NCBI GenBank assembly: GCA_965247065.1
Contig: CBDFGN010000006.1
Coordinates: forward strand, 2,294,001 to 2,358,000
Reading direction: 5' to 3'
From: CBDFGN01 sp965247065
GTDB lineage: Bacteria; Bacteroidota; Bacteroidia; Cytophagales; Cyclobacteriaceae
Length of the DNA stretch: 64,000 nt
Made by a program: the position numbers and the translations under genes. Below the pieces are notes generated by a model. That model was given only the letters and a program-made list of their open reading frames with translations. It ran no database searches and was not told the origin of the DNA. Shown piece after piece: positions 57,516 to 64,000 of this stretch (its first letter is position 1; each line of letters starts with the position of its first letter).

Positions 57516-57700
57516 GTGCATGGAGCTTCGAATTTATAAACCGCCCTGGGCCTTGGCGGCATTTTAAGGTAGTACGTTCCTTTATAGAAAGGACCGCTCA
57601 TTTTGAACGGACTGCAAAGGTAAGAAAAAAGAGGAAGAGAGAGCCTTTGATTTATTGATTTGTTAATTCGTTAATCCCATATGAAACGAATACCAAAAAC

Positions 57701-57737
57701 AACAGTTCAACACTTCAACAGTTCAACATTTCAACAA
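57701..57737. repeat. 8-bp tandem repeat (AACAsTTC-like)
   Basis: AACAGTTC AACACTTC, then AACAGTTC AACATTTC, then AAC: four and a half units of 8 bases just downstream of the HNH gene. Low-complexity words of the same kind occur at 5620-5690 and 53660-53770. Confidence 0.6.
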
Positions 57738-57742
57738 GGAAT

Positions 57743-58264
57743 TTATCCCACTGCACGCGAGTTCCCGTACCCATTTAAATAGGGCTCCCATTCGTCAATC
57801 ACAAATCCTGAGAAGTTTCTTAAAAAGAGAATATAAGAAGGTTTGTAGGGCCGGGTCCTTAAGCTGAATCCAACCTCCTCAGGCAGAAAGTCCCCCTTTC
57901 GTGAATTGCAATTCTTGCACGCAGTAACCAGGTTGCTCCAGCTGGATTTTCCCATACGGGAACGAGGGATTACATGATCCAGGGTAAGCTCGTGACCAGT
58001 CCCACAATATTGGCAGGCGAATCTATCCCGCTTGAATATATTTTGCCGGGTCAGCACCACTTGTCGATAAGGAAGGTTGATGTAGCGATTAATTTTTATC
58101 ACTGCCGGCAGAGGGTATGTTAAGCTCACGGTTCTCAGCTGATGTCCATTGGCTGAACTGACCATTTCGGCCTTGTCCAAAAACACCAAAACGAATGCTC
58201 TCTCGACTGAGCATATAGTCAGCGGGCTAAGATCCTGATTTAATACTAATACCCTTCGCTTCAT
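57743..58264 (-). CDS. HNH endonuclease
   Basis: 173 residues. N-terminal RVLVLNQDLSPLTICSVERA and an HNH core with zinc cysteines CQYC and CKNC, and LDHVIPRSRMGKSSWSNLV carrying the catalytic His. This is a widespread stand-alone HNH family (not an intron enzyme). Likely cuts or repairs DNA; biological role uncertain. Its start overlaps the NlpC/P60 stop by 4 bases (ATGA), so it is translationally coupled as the last gene of the tsaD operon. Confidence 0.88.
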   Translation of the reverse strand: MKRRVLVLNQDLSPLTICSVERAFVLVFLDKAEMVSSANGHQLRTVSLTYPLPAVIKINRYINLPYRQVVLTRQNIFKRDRFACQYCGTGHELTLDHVIPRSRMGKSSWSNLVTACKNCNSRKGDFLPEEVGFSLRTRPYKPSYILFLRNFSGFVIDEWEPYLNGYGNSRAVG

Positions 58265-59055
58265 GGCCTGTACTTAATAATTCTTCTCAAAGATACCAAC
58301 TGATGGGTGAGGTCTTGTTGTTCCACATTGAAAATACCCTGCTCGGTGACCTTGTCTATGCGTACAACGCCGGAAGCATGAATTATGTTATCATCCTCAA
58401 GAACAATACCAACGTGGGAAACTTTTTGGTCTTTATCAACAAAAAAGGCCAAATCTCCCGGTTCTCGATCTTGAAACTGAATTTCGTTCCCTTGAAGAGC
58501 CTGTTCCGAGGAATCCCGCTTCAAGCGATACCCACAGATCTTAAACACCTGTTGAGTAAACCCGGAACAATCAATTCCAAAAGGGGTTTTTCCACCCCAA
58601 ACATAGGGAGCATGCATGTACTTAAGGGCTATATCCTTCATGAACTCGGAATCTCTTCGTTGACTAAGACTCTTGGACTTGCCATCAAACGCCAGTTGCT
58701 CTTCTATTCTGAACAGTTCGTTGGTGGAAATGGGTAGAACACTGCCTAACAGCACGTGAATGTAATGCTTCTTGAAAAAGATTGTAGCCGAATGGTCGGT
58801 GCATATCTTATAATCCGAGTTATTTATCTGATCAAAATATTCTTGAGATATTCGATAATGATTAAGACTCGAAATCCACCCTTCAAAGCCGTCGAAATGG
58901 ACTTTTATCTTGAGCCAGTCCTCTTCCTCCGACTTTTCCACTGCTTCGTAATGATCTCCAAATAACAGCTGGGTGGTCATCTCGCTTTGGTGAGACGGCT
59001 GTGCCTGCACTGCTATCAAACTTAACCGGCAGACCCCCTTCTCGATACTCTCCAT
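58261..59055 (-). CDS. NlpC/P60 (C40) cell-wall peptidase with SH3-like domain
   Basis: 264 residues. N-terminal SH3-like region (LFGDHYEAVEKSEEEDWLKI). Catalytic Cys in FGIDCSGFTQQVFKICGY, His in VSHVGIVLEDDNIIHASG. Cleaves peptidoglycan stem peptides (gamma-D-Glu-diamino acid type). No clear signal peptide, as in several Bacteroidota relatives. The start overlaps the smpB stop by one base (TAATG). Confidence 0.9.
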   Translation of the reverse strand: MESIEKGVCRLSLIAVQAQPSHQSEMTTQLLFGDHYEAVEKSEEEDWLKIKVHFDGFEGWISSLNHYRISQEYFDQINNSDYKICTDHSATIFFKKHYIHVLLGSVLPISTNELFRIEEQLAFDGKSKSLSQRRDSEFMKDIALKYMHAPYVWGGKTPFGIDCSGFTQQVFKICGYRLKRDSSEQALQGNEIQFQDREPGDLAFFVDKDQKVSHVGIVLEDDNIIHASGVVRIDKVTEQGIFNVEQQDLTHQLVSLRRIIKYRP

Positions 59056-59528
59056 TAGCGTGGCAATTTGGTCTGGTCCATTTCCCGTTTCAGATCCTTT
59101 TCCTTTATGTCCTGGCGGCGGTCGTAGAGCTTTTTACCCTTGGCCAAAGCGATTTCCAACTTGGCAAATCCTCGTTCATTGAGAAACAGGCGAGTGGGAA
59201 TGAGGGATATTCCTTTCTCAACCGATTTGCCGTAGATTTTGTGCAGCTCTCTTTTCCTCAACAAAAGCTTCCGTTCCCTCTTAGATTCGTGATTGTAATT
59301 ACCAGCCATGGAGTAGGGCGAAATATGAAGATTTCGTACAAACAGCTCCTGCTCTTTGAACGCGCAATAAGCATCCCGCAGATTAGCTTTGCCCATTCGA
59401 ATGGATTTTATTTCGGTACCGGTCAGAACCATGCCTGCTATGTATTTGGTCATCAGATGGTACTCAAAACGAGCCCTCTTGTTCTGGATCTGAATGTTCC
59501 CTGAAAAGCTATCCTTTTTCGCAGCCAT
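59055..59528 (-). CDS. smpB: SsrA-binding protein
   Basis: 157 residues. Binds tmRNA and brings it to stalled ribosomes for trans-translation. Motifs: IQNKRARFEYHLMTKYIAGM, GTEIKSIRMGKANLRDAY, KRERKLLLRK and the basic tail (KGKKLYDRRQDIKEKDLKR). Second-to-third gene in the tsaD operon, with 2 bases to the thioesterase gene. Confidence 0.97.
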   Translation of the reverse strand: MAAKKDSFSGNIQIQNKRARFEYHLMTKYIAGMVLTGTEIKSIRMGKANLRDAYCAFKEQELFVRNLHISPYSMAGNYNHESKRERKLLLRKRELHKIYGKSVEKGISLIPTRLFLNERGFAKLEIALAKGKKLYDRRQDIKEKDLKREMDQTKLPR

Positions 59529-59530
59529 GG

Positions 59531-59917
59531 CTAAACGCCCAATTTTGATTTCAGATAATCCTTCTTGAAGATCTTCTGTACAGTCTTTCCCGAGGCCACA
59601 ATTCTAGCTCCTACCCTGACCGTATAATTACAAATTAATTCATTTCTTACCAATGATTCGAACTGGGCCTCAATCTCCAGAATTTCGCCTACCCGAGCCG
59701 GACTGGAATGACTAATAGATAAGTAAGTACCCACACCCTCTTCGTCGGGCTCTTTCATATCCAGGACGAATTCACGGCTGGACAATTCGATTTCCCGGGC
59801 CAGGGCAAACGTTGAGCACACCGGATGTAATTCCTCCCCTCGAAAGCGCGCCGTGTCCTGCTCTCCCACCTCCACCAAATGCAGTTTTTTGTCTCCTTTT
59901 TTGAACAAGTTTTTCAC
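59531..59917 (-). CDS. FlK/hotdog-fold thioesterase-like protein
   Basis: About 128 residues from GTG 59917 (a TTG at 59923 directly after the tsaD stop is the alternative). Features: ELHPVCSTFALAREIELSS (active-site region and long hotdog helix), GVGTYLSISHSSPARVGEI and VGARIVASGKTVQKI. This matches fluoroacetyl-CoA thioesterase-like (FlK) hotdog proteins. Probably hydrolyses an acyl-CoA; substrate unknown. Confidence 0.78.
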   Translation of the reverse strand: MKNLFKKGDKKLHLVEVGEQDTARFRGEELHPVCSTFALAREIELSSREFVLDMKEPDEEGVGTYLSISHSSPARVGEILEIEAQFESLVRNELICNYTVRVGARIVASGKTVQKIFKKDYLKSKLGV

Positions 59918-59923
59918 GATCAA

Positions 59924-60928
59924 TCAAAATCGATATCGGGGATCGGGACTCGATTTCAGGTCGGCGAACTGCCCGGCCCGGAATTTGAAGTGGGCGGTCA
60001 TGGCTATCATGGCAGCATTATCAGTACAATATTCGAATTTGGGGATGAATATACGCCAGCCATGTGAGACAGATAATTCCTCCAGCCGCTTCCTCAAATA
60101 GGAGTTGGCAGCAACCCCACCGGCAATAGCTACCTGGTTGACCCCAGTACGGTCAGTTGCCAGGATCAATTTGTCTACTAACATCTGTACCAGGCAGTGT
60201 TGGATGCTGGCGCATATATCCGCCATATTCTTTTCCACAAAAGTTGAATCCGATCGGATCGCTTCCCTCAAGAAATACAGAAATGCAGTCTTTATTCCAC
60301 TAAATGAGAAATCAAGTCCTTCCATCTGGGCTGGTGGAAATTGGTAGCGGTATAGGTCCCCGGTCTTTCCATAATGGTCGATTTGGGGTCCGCCGGGGTA
60401 AGGGAAGCCCAGCAGTTTGGCAGCCTTGTCGAAGGCTTCTCCTACTGCGTCATCCTGAGTTTCTCCCAAAATCTCCATATCAAGATAATCGCTGACCTGT
60501 ACGATCTGGGTATGCCCCCCGCTTACCGTTAGGCATAAGAACGGAAATTGGGGTATCGGGTCATCAATAAAGTGAGATAGAATATGAGCTTGCATATGAT
60601 GGACTTCAATCAGCGGAATGGATAGCCCCATGGCTAGTGATTTGGCGAAAGAGGCTCCCACTAACAGCGAACCTAATAGTCCAGGGCCCTTGGTGTAGGC
60701 CACCGTACTTAGATCGGCTTTCGTTATATTTGCATCATGAAGGGCCTTTTTCACCACCGGCACGATATTTTGTTGGTGCGCTCGGGAGGCTAATTCCGGC
60801 ACCACTCCGCCGAAAGCCTCATGAACCGACTGGGTAGCAACAACATTGGAAAGGATTTTGCTGTTTTTGATAACAGCAGCCGCAGTTTCATCGCACGAGG
60901 ATTCTATGGCTAAAATCGTGAGATCCAT
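59924..60928 (-). CDS. tsaD: tRNA N6-adenosine threonylcarbamoyltransferase
   Basis: 334 residues. Transfers threonylcarbamoyl to A37 of tRNAs reading ANN codons (with TsaB/E). AIESSCDETAAAV is the phosphate/nucleotide loop, HHMQAHILSH carries the metal histidines, and SGGHTQIV, GGVAANSYLRKRL and TDNAAMIAMTAH complete the ASKHA fold. First gene of the operon. Its ATG is only 6 bases from the TTG of the divergent TamB-like gene. Confidence 0.97.
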   Translation of the reverse strand: MDLTILAIESSCDETAAAVIKNSKILSNVVATQSVHEAFGGVVPELASRAHQQNIVPVVKKALHDANITKADLSTVAYTKGPGLLGSLLVGASFAKSLAMGLSIPLIEVHHMQAHILSHFIDDPIPQFPFLCLTVSGGHTQIVQVSDYLDMEILGETQDDAVGEAFDKAAKLLGFPYPGGPQIDHYGKTGDLYRYQFPPAQMEGLDFSFSGIKTAFLYFLREAIRSDSTFVEKNMADICASIQHCLVQMLVDKLILATDRTGVNQVAIAGGVAANSYLRKRLEELSVSHGWRIFIPKFEYCTDNAAMIAMTAHFKFRAGQFADLKSSPDPRYRF

Positions 60929-60934
60929 TTTAGG

Positions 60935-63900
60935 TTGACAGAGTCAAAAAAACGTTCGCAAGATATTAAAAAAGGCCGTTTTAGAATAATTCTACGTTGG
61001 GTTACCGCTTTGATCCCATTAGGGCTTCTACTGGCCGTGTCTTTGTCGTTCGTCCCGGGCGTGCAAGATAGAATGGTGTCCCGGATAGTCCAAAAATTAT
61101 CCGAAGCCACCCGATATTCGATCGAATATCAATTCGTTTATATCAAATGGTTCGATGAAATTGAACTTCAGGGGCTTGTGGTCCGAGACCCCCAGGATAG
61201 TGTCATGATCACGGAGCCAGAGGTTGAACTGGATTTTGACATCATGTCCATCATCGGTGGGAAATCAATCAAACTGGATCAAATCAGGCTCCATCATCCA
61301 AAGGTGAGTCTCATCCGGGATGTAGACTCTGCTTACTTCAACATAGACTACTTTCTTGTCGGCATTAAGGATTTTCTAAACCCCAAAAGAAAGAAACCCA
61401 AACCGGTGTTTATCGGTTCAGTCAAAATCAACCAGGGTTCATTTACTCTTAACGATCGCAAGCGGGATACGATCCTAACCCGATTTGATCAATTCCATTT
61501 TCGGATCGATGATCTAGAAGCGTTTCTATCCGGATTTCATACCGCTTCGGACACGGTCGAATTTCAAATCAACCAGCTATCCGGGCGAAACCGACTGCAC
61601 AAACTGGACATCAATGAGCTTCAAAGTTATTTTCGTATGTCAAATCACGCTTTGGAGTTTGACAACCTTTACGGCGAATTGGGCAACAGCATCTTAAGAG
61701 ATTCCCTGGTATTTCGTTATAACCAGAGATCTGATCTCGGCTATTTCCTGGACAGTGTAACCATCCAGGCTCATTTAAATAATTCGGTTCTGGATACCCG
61801 GAACCTGGCCACTTTTGCTCCTCAATTACGGAATCTGAGTGATAGATACTCCATCTCGGGTGATTTCGCCGGCCAGGTTGGCAGGTTTGGATTACGCAAT
61901 GCCGAAATTTCATTTGGAAGCCGAAGTCTAGTCAAAGGTGAAGTCAGCCTCAATGGATTGCCTGATATCGAGGAGACCTTCATCGGATTAAATTTCCAGG
62001 ACTCCCGGATAGACGGCAAGGATCTGATCCCATATATTAATAGTCCGAATTTCAAACTTCTCCGCAAGTTTGGCTTGGTAGACTTTGACGGACAGTTTTT
62101 GGGGTTTCCAGCGGATTTTGTAGCCTTTGGGACCTTTAGCACAGCCCTGGGCAAAGTGACTTCTGATATCAATCTTAAACTGCACGAAGACCCTGCCAAA
62201 GCATTTTACGACGGTAAAGTGACGCTTTATGATTTTGATGCCGGGGCGCTCATCAATGAGCCCCAGCTTTTTCAAAAAATTGATATGACCGGGGACATTA
62301 AGGGAACCGGCCTGACCTTGAGCACCGCGGATTTTCACCTGAATGCCGAATTTGGAAAACTCGGATTCAAGCATTATGATTATCAAAACATCATGACCAA
62401 TGCCCGGCTGACCGAGGAATTTTTCGAAGGTTCATTAGAAATCCAAGATCCCAACCTCAAGTTCACCTCTGATGTCAGCATCGACCTTCGACAAAGGACC
62501 GATCATATCAAGGTGAGTGCCGATCTGGAAATTGCCTTTTTGAAGAATTTAAAATTAAGCGATAAAGATCTATCGATCAGTTCGGTTGTAGAGTTGGATG
62601 TCCGAGGCCTGCATGTCGACAGTATTGTTGGGACGATCGGCTTACGAAACATCTTTGCGACATTTTATGGTCGAAATCTTTACATAGACCAGATCCAGGT
62701 CACGTCGCAGTTAGAGGAAAGTTTCAGGTTCCTCTCGTGGGATTCCGATCGAGTAAACTTCGAGCTCGCCGGCAATTTCGATTATACCTCCACTTACCAG
62801 GACCTCAGGAATACGGTTGAAGAATACCAGCTCATCTTGCTCAATCAAAGAGACTCCCTCCTGGAATTTTACGCAAGGCCTGATCGTAAGCTTCCTAAGG
62901 ATTACCAACTTCATTACCTATTTAACTTACGTGATATCAACCCGTTTCTGGCTTTGGTGGCACCCGGTTGGAGCATCAGTCCAGGGACTACATTGGAAGG
63001 GGATTTGATAGGTGGTAAATCCAGCCTCTTTTCCCTTCGCTCGTTAGTCGATACACTGGGATACAATGATTATCGGTTTTATTCAAATGAAATAGGGATT
63101 TCTACGTCTAAAACCAGGGATACCACCGACGTTCTCGCTTTCATTTATCTGTTTTCGGAAAACCCGGATTTCCCACCTGTATCCGAGTTTAAGAACTTCT
63201 CATTTGAAGGAGTCTGGGCGGATGATCATATCGACTGGCGTTCAGGGCTGTATCGATCTAACGATAACCAAGCCAAAATTGGAGGCAATCTGAAATTCGA
63301 ATCAAATCATACGGATATAAGATTTAAACCTTCGGATATTGTTTTCCTTGGGAACCGATGGGAATTCATCGATGCCAACCGGATAGCCTTCGATAATCAG
63401 GAAATTGACTTCCACCAATTTGGAATTCACAACCTGAATCAAAAAGTAGTTCTAAATGGTGTTGTTTCACTCGATTCATCCGAATCTCTGAGGTTGGAGG
63501 TTGAAGACTTCCGATTGGAAAACCTGACCCCTATAGTTCAACAATCTTTATCTGGAACCGCCAATGGATACGCCTTAATGCGGAACCTGTTGAAGAACGC
63601 TTTCATAGAGAGTGAAATGGAGATCGACCGTCTGCAGATCGGGGATTTTGAGGTTGGCGAACTCACCAATCAAGCGCTTTGGGACCCTACGTTCGATAAG
63701 TTCAAAATGCACTTCGGCGTAACCCGCGACCAGACCAAGATTATTTCAATAGACGGCTTTTTTGACCCCTTGGTTTCGGAGGAGCAACTGGATTTGGCTG
63801 CCCGATTCGAGAAAGCCCATCTAAGCATATTCGAGCCTTTCATTGGAGACACGTTCAGTGAGATAGCCGGTCAAGCCAGTGGTGCTTTTGAAATTACCGG

Positions 63901-64000
63901 TAATCTTAACAGACCGGTCCTAAAGGGTCGCGGATACATAGAGGAAGGTAGTGGCAAAATAAATTATCTGAACACAGCCTATACTTTCAATGGCCTGATT
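60935..64000 (+). CDS. TamB-like translocation/assembly module protein, N-terminal part (runs off window)
   Basis: Open for 1022 codons to the window end. TTG 60935 is the only start that includes the membrane anchor (FRIILRWVTALIPLGLLLAV); no ATG exists before it in frame. After the anchor the protein is beta-rich with repeated amphipathic strands (VELDFDIMSIIGGKSIKLDQI, FTLNDRKRDTI, GRGYIEEGSGKINYLNTAY), as in AsmA/TamB-like intermembrane proteins that bridge the inner and outer membranes and move lipids or help barrel assembly. The usual TamB C-terminal domain lies outside the window. Control regions must overlap tsaD. Confidence 0.85.
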   Translation, partial: MTESKKRSQDIKKGRFRIILRWVTALIPLGLLLAVSLSFVPGVQDRMVSRIVQKLSEATRYSIEYQFVYIKWFDEIELQGLVVRDPQDSVMITEPEVELDFDIMSIIGGKSIKLDQIRLHHPKVSLIRDVDSAYFNIDYFLVGIKDFLNPKRKKPKPVFIGSVKINQGSFTLNDRKRDTILTRFDQFHFRIDDLEAFLSGFHTASDTVEFQINQLSGRNRLHKLDINELQSYFRMSNHALEFDNLYGELGNSILRDSLVFRYNQRSDLGYFLDSVTIQAHLNNSVLDTRNLATFAPQLRNLSDRYSISGDFAGQVGRFGLRNAEISFGSRSLVKGEVSLNGLPDIEETFIGLNFQDSRIDGKDLIPYINSPNFKLLRKFGLVDFDGQFLGFPADFVAFGTFSTALGKVTSDINLKLHEDPAKAFYDGKVTLYDFDAGALINEPQLFQKIDMTGDIKGTGLTLSTADFHLNAEFGKLGFKHYDYQNIMTNARLTEEFFEGSLEIQDPNLKFTSDVSIDLRQRTDHIKVSADLEIAFLKNLKLSDKDLSISSVVELDVRGLHVDSIVGTIGLRNIFATFYGRNLYIDQIQVTSQLEESFRFLSWDSDRVNFELAGNFDYTSTYQDLRNTVEEYQLILLNQRDSLLEFYARPDRKLPKDYQLHYLFNLRDINPFLALVAPGWSISPGTTLEGDLIGGKSSLFSLRSLVDTLGYNDYRFYSNEIGISTSKTRDTTDVLAFIYLFSENPDFPPVSEFKNFSFEGVWADDHIDWRSGLYRSNDNQAKIGGNLKFESNHTDIRFKPSDIVFLGNRWEFIDANRIAFDNQEIDFHQFGIHNLNQKVVLNGVVSLDSSESLRLEVEDFRLENLTPIVQQSLSGTANGYALMRNLLKNAFIESEMEIDRLQIGDFEVGELTNQALWDPTFDKFKMHFGVTRDQTKIISIDGFFDPLVSEEQLDLAARFEKAHLSIFEPFIGDTFSEIAGQASGAFEITGNLNRPVLKGRGYIEEGSGKINYLNTAYTFNGLI

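Noticed and set aside
57660..57740. Short tandem repeats as a CRISPR array
   Set aside because: Units are only 8 bases with no spacers and no cas genes in the window; no CRISPR array was seen anywhere.

Overview
The window is chromosomal DNA of a Gram-negative Bacteroidota bacterium, most likely a free-living Cytophagales-like organism. Evidence: a SusC/SusD pair, Por-type (T9SS) C-terminal sorting domains, lipoproteins with SusD-like signals, a Reg_prop/Y_Y_Y propeller histidine kinase and Bacteroidota-type IS elements. The genus cannot be fixed from sequence alone.

Left flank (1-7.7 kb): the start of a c-type cytochrome gene, two broken genes (outer-membrane barrel, ferritin-like), a MocR regulator divergent from a PNPOx-like flavoprotein, gpmA, a small protein, and a WYL-type regulator cut by an IS1595-family element with a 9-bp target duplication whose removal restores the reading frame. 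A tRNA-Gln(CTG) closes this part.

Accessory block (7.66-31.3 kb): a 55-bp direct repeat with two mismatches, beginning in the 3' end of tRNA-Gln, recurs 23.6 kb downstream. Between the copies lie an OsmC-like gene and a long minus-strand array starting with susC/susD. It continues with two FAD-dependent oxidoreductases (one with SLH-like repeats), three paralogous lipocalin-like/EF-hand secreted proteins (one frameshifted), a protein with an FMN-attachment-like motif, two DUF1080 proteins (one broken), a type I sulfatase, an exported haloacid-dehalogenase-like protein, a large propeller/cytochrome c lipoprotein and a Gfo/Idh/MocA oxidoreductase. No classical glycoside hydrolase is recognisable. 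The set suggests an oxidative glycan-degradation locus (uptake by SusCD, desulfation, oxidation to keto sugars, DUF1080 cleavage) on a tRNA-associated island. No integrase is visible.

Middle (31.3-53.7 kb): small lipoproteins, a propeller histidine kinase, apt, a secreted M43 metalloprotease, a frameshifted DHCR24/DIMINUTO-like sterol-reductase homologue, a very long WG-repeat protein with two lesions, a gene truncated by an IS3-family element, a hendecad coiled-coil membrane protein, a second sulfatase, a huge secreted esterase/K319/FN3 protein with near-identical internal repeats and two compensating indels, and tRNA-Cys with a strong terminator.

Right flank (53.8-64 kb): an intact IS982 element, rpsA with a histone-H1-like lysine/alanine tail, a tight housekeeping operon (tsaD, hotdog thioesterase, smpB, NlpC/P60, HNH), and, divergent from tsaD, a TamB-like gene running off the end. 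The window carries many disrupted genes. Either the region is decaying or the assembly has residual indel errors, and sequence alone cannot separate the two.
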